From Corynebacterium gerontici (GTDB lineage Bacteria; Actinomycetota; Actinomycetes; Mycobacteriales; Mycobacteriaceae): a DNA stretch of 64,000 nt. The DNA is taken from positions 1,612,001-1,676,000 of the forward strand of contig NZ_CP033897.1 in assembly GCF_003813985.1 (NCBI RefSeq), given 5' to 3'. The position numbers were made by a program, and so were the translations under genes. This document shows positions 43,822-51,167 of this stretch, piece by piece; the stretch's first letter is position 1; each line of letters opens with the position of its first letter. The notes beneath the pieces were generated by a model. It saw only the letters and a program-made list of their open reading frames with translations, searched no databases and was not told the origin of the DNA.

Positions 43822-46551
43822 TCAATCTTCGTCGATGGCATCGAGGTGCACCGCGGCCGTGCGCGGCTCAAACACCACGTTTTTTGCCAGCGGGATTTGG
43901 TGCGAAGCGCTTTCCAGTATGTGCATGAAGTAGCCTGCCGTGTTCGGGATCGCGATGACGTCGCCCGGCACCACCCCCTTCGGGAAACGCATGGCGCGGC
44001 GAATGATGACCTCATCTTCAATGCAGTAGGCCCCCACGAGGAATGCCTCGATCCCCTCGTGCTCGCGGGGCCCTTCGGCAGCGGGGACGAGCAGCGGGTC
44101 CAGGAGGATATCGTCGCTGGTGGTTCGGCATTGGGTGCGGTTCATTTCCAACCCCACAAGCGGCAGGCCGTCGCTGCGCTGCTTCACAAACGCCACGCGC
44201 GCCAGGATCATGCCTCCGCCGTCGAGCAGACTTCGGCCAGGTTCGGCGTGAAGGCGTAGGTTGCGGGCGCGGAACTCATCGCTGGTGCGCCCGAAGCCGG
44301 GCACGGGGGCGTCGAAAAGCTGGGCGAGCCACTCCCCGCGCACCGGGCGCTGGAAAAAGGGATAGACATTCGCCAGCGGGTCGCCTTTCCAGGTGAAATC
44401 GGGGGTGCGCAGGCGCTCGTGGAAAACGCGCCACTGCTCGGGGCGCTCCAGGTAGCTCATGGGGATGCCGCCGCCGATGTCGATAAATTCCGGCTGCCCG
44501 GGCGCGGCGTCGATCACCTGGAATGCAAACGCCAACGCTTTTCGACGATCCCGCTCCGCATACCCATGCAAATGCACATGCACACCGGCGAAATGCACAT
44601 TGGGCGCAAAACCACGCTCGATCTCTTCGACCCACTGCGAGGCCAATTCCCCGAAGCGGGTAGCGGGGAGCACGCTCGGGTCCGGGGCGATACGCGGCGC
44701 GATGCGCACCGGCTGCCCCTGCGCAAGGTGTTCGATGCGGCGCGCCTCAGCACGCGAATCCGCAGAAATACAGACGCTATTCGCGATAGCGAGGCGCAAC
44801 AGCCGATCCGGCTTGATCGCGGCCGAGAGGATGATGCGCTCACCTGGCACCCCACGATCCAGCACCTGCTGCAGCTCGCGCTCGCTGGCTACATCGATGC
44901 CATGCCCATGATCGCGTGCGGCGTCCACAAAACCGAGCGCCTTATTCGCCTTGCGCGCAAAAAAGACGCGCACCTCCACCCCGCGCTGCTGGCCCGCGCG
45001 GATCAATCCCTGGGCATTGCGATCGAGCACACCCGGCTGCACCACATTGGTGGGCGAACCAAAGGTGTCTACGATCTCAGCGCAACGCTGCGGATCGGCG
45101 GCGAGCTGGAGCATCCACGGCTCAAGGCGCGCTTCAAGCGGCACGGTGGCTGTCATCTTGCGATCAAAAGCCCGCGCCACCACGGCGTTGGCCCAGTTGC
45201 GAAGCTCCGGATGCAGCTCACGATTCAGCGTGTCATGGCCTAAGACCATGCCCTCAGCATCACGGCCAATCACCGCCAAAGTTGGTTGCTCCATCGACTG
45301 CCCGGCGCGTCCTAGGTCAAGGCGACCGTCCTTCAGGCGTCCGAGCCAGCCGTGCTCGATGCAATGCGCCGCCAGGCTGCCGGGCAGCACGCCTGCCGGG
45401 GCGATTACCGCGTCCACGTCCGCGCCCTTCGCCTCTTCAGGAATTGGCGCGGCGACGATGCCTGCGTCAATGAGCGCCAGCAGGCGTGTGGCGGTCACGG
45501 GAGGCGGCCCAAACGCCACGCGCTCCATCGTGCGAGCCAGGTCTGCAAAACCGGGGATGGGTGCCCCGTAGCTCACACGCCGGATCAACGCCTGGTACAG
45601 GGTGCGCCAGGCGTGCCCCAGGGCCCAGGGCGCCCCGGGTTCGCGCAGACCAAGCGCCACCTCACAGGAGGTGCGTAGCTCAGCGGTGGCATCGCCAGAG
45701 AAGTCGGTGCCGTCGAGCACCGCGCGCAGTGTCTGCTCTTCTGCTGTGTGCAGAAGTGATCGGGCGGCGTCGATGAGAACGCGACGCAGATCCTCTACAT
45801 CTTGAGCCCACGCGATCCGCGCCTCAAATTCCTCCGCATTGTCCAAAACCACCCCGGCGAGCGCAGCACCAGGATTGGGCTTGACCTCCATGAAGCGTCC
45901 GGAACGGCTCACAGGTTGAATGCGGGCAGGCTCCTCGCCGCCAGCGACGTAACGCAGCAGTCCCTCGCCTTCAAAGCGCCCGCCGCGCCCCTCGCTTAAC
46001 GCGAGGCACACGTCAATGAACGTCAGCGCTGCCCCACGCACCGAGATCTCGGCGCCCGGTGCCACAGCGTCGAGGCCGTCGAAATAGGGATGGTTGGCGT
46101 CAAGCTGTCCCGCCCAAGCGTGCTGATGCCCAGTGGCGAGCAGCACCTCTTCAAAACATTGGCCGTTGATCACCCATTGATCGCCGCTTCGCGCCAGTTC
46201 TGCTACTCGCGTGGACTCCACCTGCACGCTGAGGTGCTCGGGCAGCTCGGCGACCAACGCATCCCATGATGCGGCGAGAAATCGGCCCACTTCGCGGCGA
46301 GGCGGGAACGGCTCAGCGCTGCCCAGGAACTCCTGAGCGCTGCCCAGCGAGGTGCGCACCATCGCGGCGGGCGCGTTGAGCCGCCAACACGCGGGTTGGT
46401 CTTGGCGATACACCCAGCCAGCACCCGGGGTCTCGGGCTCGAATACGGTGACATCGATTCGGGCCTGGCCGTTGAGCTTCTCGGTGGCGCTCACCAGTTC
46501 CTCTACAGCGAATAGCGCGCGTGGACCGCCGCCGATGATGGCCAATTTCAT
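43822..46551 (-). CDS. fusion: FAD/NAD(P)-binding oxidoreductase + group III PLP decarboxylase
   Basis: A protein of 909 residues with two enzymes in one chain. Residues 1 to about 470: a PF13454-type flavoprotein, with IIGGGPRALFAVEEL, GAGWVYRQDQPACWRLNAP and LLATGHQH. Residues about 480-909: an ornithine/diaminopimelate decarboxylase fold, with the PLP lysine K534 in FFARKANKAL, HGHGIDVASERELQQVL, HVHLHGY, IDIGGGIPMSYLE, RLHAEPGRSLLDGGG and GAYCIEDE. It resembles Y4yA-like decarboxylases known beside SbnA-like genes. Predicted reaction: decarboxylation of an amino acid plus oxidation or N-hydroxylation. Start ATG 46551 overlaps the SbnA-like stop (ATGA). Word A occurs at 44310-44319 and 44538-44547. 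Confidence 0.88.
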   Translation of the reverse strand: MKLAIIGGGPRALFAVEELVSATEKLNGQARIDVTVFEPETPGAGWVYRQDQPACWRLNAPAAMVRTSLGSAQEFLGSAEPFPPRREVGRFLAASWDALVAELPEHLSVQVESTRVAELARSGDQWVINGQCFEEVLLATGHQHAWAGQLDANHPYFDGLDAVAPGAEISVRGAALTFIDVCLALSEGRGGRFEGEGLLRYVAGGEEPARIQPVSRSGRFMEVKPNPGAALAGVVLDNAEEFEARIAWAQDVEDLRRVLIDAARSLLHTAEEQTLRAVLDGTDFSGDATAELRTSCEVALGLREPGAPWALGHAWRTLYQALIRRVSYGAPIPGFADLARTMERVAFGPPPVTATRLLALIDAGIVAAPIPEEAKGADVDAVIAPAGVLPGSLAAHCIEHGWLGRLKDGRLDLGRAGQSMEQPTLAVIGRDAEGMVLGHDTLNRELHPELRNWANAVVARAFDRKMTATVPLEARLEPWMLQLAADPQRCAEIVDTFGSPTNVVQPGVLDRNAQGLIRAGQQRGVEVRVFFARKANKALGFVDAARDHGHGIDVASERELQQVLDRGVPGERIILSAAIKPDRLLRLAIANSVCISADSRAEARRIEHLAQGQPVRIAPRIAPDPSVLPATRFGELASQWVEEIERGFAPNVHFAGVHVHLHGYAERDRRKALAFAFQVIDAAPGQPEFIDIGGGIPMSYLERPEQWRVFHERLRTPDFTWKGDPLANVYPFFQRPVRGEWLAQLFDAPVPGFGRTSDEFRARNLRLHAEPGRSLLDGGGMILARVAFVKQRSDGLPLVGLEMNRTQCRTTSDDILLDPLLVPAAEGPREHEGIEAFLVGAYCIEDEVIIRRAMRFPKGVVPGDVIAIPNTAGYFMHILESASHQIPLAKNVVFEPRTAAVHLDAIDED

Positions 46552-47582
46552 TGCAAAGCCTCCTGAATCTTTTGCTCCAGCGTCTCGGCGTCAGCATGCA
46601 AGTGCTCCGCCACCCAAGCGTCGTTGTAGATGGTGTCCATGTAGTTCCCGCCGGCGTCGTGAAGCAAAAACACAGCGTCGCAGCCGGCGGGCAACTCCTC
46701 GCGCAACACCGCAGCCACCACTGCCCCACCGGAAGCGCCGGGAATCACGCCCTCGGTGCGGGCGAGGATCCGCGCGCCAATCACCGCATCGAGGTCGCGG
46801 ACGCGCTCCACCTTCGTTGGGTTCACATGCTTGGCGAGCTCCGGCTCCACCCCCGCACCGTAGCCGGGGAGCAATCGAGTGGCCCGGGCGCCGCCGAAGA
46901 GCACCGAACCTTCAGCATCCACGCCAATCGTGCGTGTTGTTGCGCCCAACGCGTCCAATTGACGGATGCAACCACCGATAGTGCCGGTTGTGCTCATGGC
47001 CGCAAAGAAATAATCCGGCGCGCCACCGAGTTGCTGCAGGATCTCCTCCATCGTCCGCTGGTGTGCCCGAAACGCCGCCTGATTGGAATACTGATCCAGG
47101 TTGATCGCGCCAGGAATGGCGTCGAGCAAATCGGCCACGCGCTTTCTGCGCGCCACGAGCCAATCGCCCGTTTTCGGATCAGGCTTTTCGACGAACTCGA
47201 TGCGCGCCCCAAGCGCGCGCATCGACGCCACCGTGGCCGCGTTGGTGCGCTGATCCACCACGCAGTGGAACGTCCAGCCGCGAAGCTGCGCCTGCCTGGC
47301 CAGCGCCATGCCGAGGTTGCCGGAGCTCGACTCGACCAGCGTCACCGGCGCGTCTTCCTCGATCACGCCTTGGGCGATTGCCTCTTCGACCAGCGCAAAA
47401 GCAGTGCGATCCTTCGCTGAACCTCCGGGGTTGAAGTGTTCCAGTTTTGCCCACAGGCGTGCCCCCGGCATGAGCGCCTCCAGGCGCTCGCATCGTAGTA
47501 GAGGGGTGTTGCCGATAAGGTCGTTGACACCTTCGAGCGCTATCGGTGCGTGCGCGTTGTCATTTCGCGCGTTCAGACTCAT
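46548..47582 (-). CDS. SbnA-like PLP synthase (cysteine synthase superfamily)
   Basis: A protein of 344 residues, start MSLNARNDNA. The PLP lysine is K57 in NPGGSAKDRTAF, and SSSGN (85-89) holds the cofactor. Beyond the generic cysteine synthase core, the stretches FVEKPD, MSTTGTIGGCIRQ, GVDAEGSVLFGG, RLLPGYGAG and DAGGNYMDTIYNDAWV match Staphylococcus SbnA, which joins O-phosphoserine and glutamate on the way to 2,3-diaminopropionate. So a beta-replacement on a serine derivative with an amine nucleophile is likely here. In-frame sequence to 47699 overlaps the tRNA-Asn gene and is excluded. First gene of the operon. Word A lies at 47184-47193. Confidence 0.88.
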   Translation of the reverse strand: MSLNARNDNAHAPIALEGVNDLIGNTPLLRCERLEALMPGARLWAKLEHFNPGGSAKDRTAFALVEEAIAQGVIEEDAPVTLVESSSGNLGMALARQAQLRGWTFHCVVDQRTNAATVASMRALGARIEFVEKPDPKTGDWLVARRKRVADLLDAIPGAINLDQYSNQAAFRAHQRTMEEILQQLGGAPDYFFAAMSTTGTIGGCIRQLDALGATTRTIGVDAEGSVLFGGARATRLLPGYGAGVEPELAKHVNPTKVERVRDLDAVIGARILARTEGVIPGASGGAVVAAVLREELPAGCDAVFLLHDAGGNYMDTIYNDAWVAEHLHADAETLEQKIQEALQ

Positions 47583-47592
47583 GGCTTCAAAG

Positions 47593-47615
47593 TGTAGCCG
47601 GGATGATCGGCTACA
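47593..47615. promoter_or_regulatory. possible operator of the SbnA-like operon
   Basis: TGTAGCCG-N7-CGGCTACA is a perfect 8-bp inverted repeat 11 bases upstream of the first gene, just after a TATATG -10-like element (minus strand, around 47613-47620). It does not match the DtxR iron box I know (TTAGGTTAGCCTAACC). It could be a repressor site or an mRNA hairpin. Confidence 0.45.
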
Positions 47616-47655
47616 TATAAGCGAGATGCAATTCTTGGCCTCTGCAAACAAGCGA

Positions 47656-47683
47656 AACCCGACCCTCTTGCGAGGATCGGGTT
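47656..47683 (-). terminator. terminator after tRNA-Asn
   Basis: AACCCGATCCTC-GCAA-GAGGGTCGGGTT on the minus strand, a 12-bp stem with two G-T-type imperfections and a GCAA loop, followed by TCGCTTGTTT. It separates tRNA-Asn from the SbnA-like operon. Confidence 0.75.
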
Positions 47684-47690
47684 GAAGTTG

Positions 47691-47763
47691 CTCCGCCAAC
47701 TGGGCTCGAACCAGTGACCCTTCGATTAACAGTCGAATGCTCTGCCAACTGAGCTATGGCGGA
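47691..47763 (-). tRNA. tRNA-Asn (GUU anticodon)
   Basis: A 73-base cloverleaf on the minus strand. Acceptor TCCGCCA/TGGCGGA, D-arm GCTC/GAGC, anticodon stem TTCGA/TCGAA with loop CTGTTAA (anticodon GTT), T-arm CTGG..CCAG with TTCGAGC, discriminator G. CCA not encoded. Confidence 0.95.
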
Positions 47764-47883
47764 ATGTGCTTGCGCAACGGAATAGAACTATATAGCTGCA
47801 ACCTTTTTCTGGCAAATCCGCTGCTCAACAATACATTTTTCACGGATTCTTTAATCTGGGCATCCCACCCTATAATGCCCTGT

Positions 47884-47957
47884 GGGGCTATAGCTCAGTC
47901 GGTTAGAGCCGCGGACTCATAATCCGCTGGTCGCGGGTTCGAGCCCCGCTGGCCCCA
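47884..47957 (+). tRNA. tRNA with CAU anticodon (tRNA-Ile2 or elongator tRNA-Met)
   Basis: A 74-base cloverleaf: acceptor GGGGCTA/TGGCCCC, D-arm GCTC/GAGC, anticodon stem GCGGA/TCCGC around CTCATAA, T-arm GCGGG/CCCGC. CAU could be methionine, or isoleucine after lysidine modification by TilS. The GGGGCTA acceptor and GGTCGCGGGTTCGA arm look more like actinobacterial tRNA-Ile2 than elongator Met (usually GGCGGGG...), but I cannot decide from sequence alone. Confidence 0.92.
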
Positions 47958-47968
47958 CATGTGAATTC

Positions 47969-48007
47969 AGCCCCCTTCCGCGTGCAACGTCACAGCGGAT
48001 GGGGGCT
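47969..48007 (+). terminator. terminator after the CAU tRNA
   Basis: AGCCCCCTTCCGC and GCGGATGGGGGCT form a 13-bp stem with one mismatch around a 13-base loop, starting 11 bases after the tRNA. It ends in TCATT rather than a clean U-run. Confidence 0.6.
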
Positions 48008-48088
48008 TCATTGTCGCGCTGACCCCGAGGCAACACCGAACTTCGAAGGTTCCAGCCCCTCTCAATAATCGGAAGGTGCGGGGACGTG

Positions 48089-48103
48089 GGCGTCGAAAAG
48101 CTT
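48089..48103 (-). repeat. dispersed word A, intergenic copy
   Basis: GGCGTCGAAAAGCTT, followed by GGCTTTT, so that AAAAGC-TTG-GCTTTT also makes a small hairpin. It lies in the 222-base gap between the tRNA terminator and the YtxH-like gene. Confidence 0.8.
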
Positions 48104-48179
48104 GGCTTTTGCAAGAAAGTGCATACGGTGGCGGGGTTTGGGTATCGTGTGGGCAACAACGTGCAAGTGAGGAGAGCTC

Positions 48180-48422
48180 ATGATTCAATTCGTCGTCGGC
48201 GCCACCGCAGGCTATGTGTTTGGCACCAAGGCCGGCCGCAAGCGCTACGAGCAAATCAAGAAGGCCACCAATGCGGCGGTGAATTCGCCCGTAACCAAGA
48301 AGGCTGTGAGCATGACTCGCAAGACCATCGCCAACAAGCTCGACCCGCAACCGCGCATGAAAGAAGTCAAGAATGTGCGCACCGAGGACGGCTCCCAAAT
48401 CCTCGAACCCGACCACGATTAA
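48180..48422 (+). CDS. small YtxH-like protein, 80 residues
   Basis: MIQFVVGATAGYVFGTKAGRKRYEQIKK is the YtxH-like opening: one short membrane-insertable segment with glycines, followed by a basic amphipathic helix. The rest is charged (KLDPQPRMKEVKNVRTEDGSQILEPDHD). Related small proteins are stress-linked or membrane-peripheral; role unknown. GTGAGGAGAGCTC precedes the ATG, with GGAG about 7 bases away. Confidence 0.8.
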   Translation: MIQFVVGATAGYVFGTKAGRKRYEQIKKATNAAVNSPVTKKAVSMTRKTIANKLDPQPRMKEVKNVRTEDGSQILEPDHD

Positions 48423-48546
48423 CCCCCGCCATCGTGCCCGTATCGGGTCATTCAAAGGGTGCAGTTGTGCCTTGAGCACATCGTTCATGACGTAAACTAG
48501 ATCAATGTATCCCTAGCGATTTTTAACCGAAAGGTACTGAAGCCTT

Positions 48547-49095
48547 ATGCGCCTTCCCAAGCGTTCCGCCGTCGCAGCCACCGCGATCATCGCCGGCGTT
48601 GGCCTTGCCGCCTGCACCCCTCCTCACGAGAATGATTCCGACCTCAAGGTTGAGACCGCCTCCGAGGTGAAGCTGACCAAGACCCAGTCTTCCGAGGAAT
48701 CCACCTCCTCCGAGCCCACCACCCTGGTCTCTTCCGTGACACTGAAGGCCACCAAGCTCAACGGCTTGAAGAAGGGCGAGGAAATCACCGTTGACCTCGC
48801 AGGACTGAATCCCACTCAGGGCTACTACACCGCCATCTGCGCTTCCGAGAACATCCCCGACGGCCAGCAGCCCGCCTGCACCGGCGAGAAGGGCGACCGC
48901 GCCGTGCAGCCCCACGTCAAGAACGGCGCCGACGTTGAAATTTCCCCCTCCGGCACCGCCGTGGTCCCCCTGAAGGTTGCCGAGACCGGCGAAAACGTGG
49001 ACTGCACCAGTCGCGATTGCGTAGTCAAGGTGTTCTCCGACGAGGAAAATGGCTACTTCCCCCTCGCCGAGATCCCCGTAACTTTCGAGCAGTAG
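48547..49095 (+). CDS. lipoprotein with neocarzinostatin-like fold segment
   Basis: A protein of 182 residues. MRLPKRSAVAATAIIAGVGLAACTPP is a lipoprotein signal with lipobox LAAC; the mature protein starts at Cys23 and is anchored to the outer face of the membrane. A Ser/Thr/Glu-rich linker (about 40-58) leads to a beta-rich domain: LKKGEEITVDLAGLNPTQGYYTAICASE, with paired cysteines (PACTGEK, DCTSRDC), ending in VTFEQ. The G-x-YTAIC pattern resembles neocarzinostatin-type Ig-like domains, also seen in other actinobacterial surface proteins; ligand unknown. Confidence 0.75.
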   Translation: MRLPKRSAVAATAIIAGVGLAACTPPHENDSDLKVETASEVKLTKTQSSEESTSSEPTTLVSSVTLKATKLNGLKKGEEITVDLAGLNPTQGYYTAICASENIPDGQQPACTGEKGDRAVQPHVKNGADVEISPSGTAVVPLKVAETGENVDCTSRDCVVKVFSDEENGYFPLAEIPVTFEQ

Positions 49096-49110
49096 AATTC
49101 CACCCCGCAC

Positions 49111-49132
49111 GCCGCCCTTTCTAGTGGGCGGC
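49111..49132 (+). terminator. hairpin after the lipoprotein gene
   Basis: GCCGCCC-N8-GGGCGGC, 7-bp GC stem, 16 bases after the stop. Dispersed word A starts five bases after it, so the hairpin is followed by TTCCCGCTTTT, whose last part could act as a short U-tract. Confidence 0.6.
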
Positions 49133-49136
49133 TTCC

Positions 49137-49150
49137 CGCTTTTCGACGCC
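49137..49150 (+). repeat. dispersed word A, intergenic copy
   Basis: CGCTTTTCGACGCC followed by CCCGCCCCTCCC, one of the longest matches to the extended form. It sits between the terminator hairpin and the dnaG stop. Confidence 0.8.
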
Positions 49151-49173
49151 CCCGCCCCTCCCTAGTGTCCGCC

Positions 49174-51066
49174 CTAGCGGAACACCCTGTCGATGAGCTC
49201 CCGGCGCGCTTCCTCCAACGCCACCAGATCCGCAAACATGCTGCGATACTCCTCTGGTTTTTCTGAAGGGCGCATGCGCTGCAACTGGCTTTTCAGCACC
49301 GCGATCTGATTGCCCACGAGCTGCTCATGGAGTCGGGTGAGCGTGCGATCGACGTGCTCATTCAACTCTTCCGTGCTCGCTTCAAGCGGTTCAACGGCCA
49401 GTTCAGAAATGAGTGCTTTGCCGATGATGTCGTGCATCTGATCATTCACATTGCCGATCCACGTTGGGCCCGGCTGCTGGCCGGCGGCGCCGCCGGCCTT
49501 GGCGATGGCCTGGTTCACCGCAGCGTAAGCCTCGTTGTCAAACGCATCTTCAGGAATTCCGTCGAAGTAATCGCTGGCGATCTGCGGTTCTTGCAAGGCA
49601 ATTTTGAGTGCTTCGCGCTGCGGCCACAAACGTGGATCGCGGCGGTTGGGTAGCACGAGCATGGACTCCGAGCGCGCGGGAGCGTCGGTTGTATCAAAGC
49701 GTTTGGCCCTGGGACGCTGCTGCTTTTTGGGGCGTCGCTCTTCTTGGCGAACCTTCTGCATCACCTCAGAGGGGTCCGGCCAGCCCACCCAACCGGCAAG
49801 CCTGCGGGCGTACTCGGATTTGAGGGCCTGGTCGCGAATCCCTGCCACCACGGGAACCGCACGGTTGAGCGCTTGCACGCGTCCCTCGGCGGTGTCGAGG
49901 TCGAAGCCATCGATGAGCGCCTGGATGATGAATTCGTACATGGGGATCCGCCGCGCAACCAGATCACGCACTGCAGCGTCCCCTTTTTCCAGGCGCAGAT
50001 CGCATGGATCCATGCCCTCGGGTGCCACGGCCACGTAAGACTGGCCGGTGAATTCCTGCCCGCCCTCGAAAGCTCGCATGGCCGCCTTCTGCCCGGCCTC
50101 ATCGCCGTCGAAGGTGTACACCAGGGAGCCAACAAAGTAGGAGTCGTCCAACAAGTAGCGTCGCAGCACCTGCAGGTGTTCCTCACCGAACGCCGTGCCA
50201 CACGACGCCACGGCCGTTTTCACCCCGGCGGCGTGCATCGCCATGACGTCTGTGTAGCCCTCCACCACCACGGCCTGATGGCTGGTGGCGATGGCCTTCT
50301 TTGCTTGGTCGAGCCCAAACAGCACCTTGGACTTCTTATACAGCAGTGTTTCGGGCGTATTCATGTACTTGCCCAAATTGTCATCGTCGAAGAGCTTGCG
50401 CGCACCGAAACCGATCACGTCACCGGAGACATTCTTGATGGGCCACAGCAAGCGGCGGTGGAAACGATCGATGGGGCCACGCCTGCCGATCGTGGAAAGA
50501 CCTGCCGCCTCTAGCTCCTTGACGCTGAACCCTTGACGAAGCAAATGCTTGGTCATCGTGTCCCAACCATCCGGGGCATAACCGCATTCGAAGGTATAAA
50601 TGTGATCCTTGGAAAAACCACGCTTGAGCAGGAAGTCGCGGGCGGTTTTCGCCTCCGGGGTTTCGAGTTGTTCTCGGTAGAACTTGTGGGCGGCGCGGTT
50701 TGCGTCGATAAGCCTCTTGCGCGTACCTGGTTCCTCGCGGCGCGCCCCGGTGGAACCACCTTGGTAATTGATGCGGTAGCCGATCTTTTCCGCGCACGCC
50801 TCCACGGCCTCGGGGAAGGTGAGGTGCTCCATTTCCATGAGAAAGTTGAACACATCACCGCCTTTATCCGTAGAAAAGCAGTGGTAGTAGCCGTGCGCTG
50901 GGCGCACATGAAACGAGGGCGTCTTCTCGTCTTTAAATGGACTTAAGCCCTTCAGAGAATCGGCACCGGCGGGCTTTAATTCCACGTATTCGCCCACGAT
51001 CTCCTCGATCGGGGTGCGCTCACGAATCGCTTGGATGTCGCTTTGCGGAATCAGTCCTTTGACCAT
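49174..51066 (-). CDS. dnaG: DNA primase
   Basis: A protein of 630 residues that makes RNA primers at the replication fork. The TOPRIM catalytic core is intact: VVVEGYTDVMAMHAAG (Glu), VASCGTAFGEEHL and YTFDGDEAGQKAAMRAFEGG (acidic metal site). The helicase-binding C-terminal part follows a linker. The N-terminal zinc-binding domain keeps its shape (DEKTPSFHVRPAHGYYHCF, KGGDVF) but three of the four ligands of the usual CHC2 finger are replaced: Ser42, Lys45 and Thr66 instead of Cys, His and Cys; only Cys63 remains. ATG 51066 chosen. Confidence 0.95.
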   Translation of the reverse strand: MVKGLIPQSDIQAIRERTPIEEIVGEYVELKPAGADSLKGLSPFKDEKTPSFHVRPAHGYYHCFSTDKGGDVFNFLMEMEHLTFPEAVEACAEKIGYRINYQGGSTGARREEPGTRKRLIDANRAAHKFYREQLETPEAKTARDFLLKRGFSKDHIYTFECGYAPDGWDTMTKHLLRQGFSVKELEAAGLSTIGRRGPIDRFHRRLLWPIKNVSGDVIGFGARKLFDDDNLGKYMNTPETLLYKKSKVLFGLDQAKKAIATSHQAVVVEGYTDVMAMHAAGVKTAVASCGTAFGEEHLQVLRRYLLDDSYFVGSLVYTFDGDEAGQKAAMRAFEGGQEFTGQSYVAVAPEGMDPCDLRLEKGDAAVRDLVARRIPMYEFIIQALIDGFDLDTAEGRVQALNRAVPVVAGIRDQALKSEYARRLAGWVGWPDPSEVMQKVRQEERRPKKQQRPRAKRFDTTDAPARSESMLVLPNRRDPRLWPQREALKIALQEPQIASDYFDGIPEDAFDNEAYAAVNQAIAKAGGAAGQQPGPTWIGNVNDQMHDIIGKALISELAVEPLEASTEELNEHVDRTLTRLHEQLVGNQIAVLKSQLQRMRPSEKPEEYRSMFADLVALEEARRELIDRVFR

Positions 51067-51167
51067 AGCTCACATCGTAGCGGGCGTGGCAAACGACGAG
51101 GGCTTTGAGCTTTGCTTCTACCCCACCACCTGGCTTTAGGCCCAGCCCAACATCGCCCGGCGCGGTA

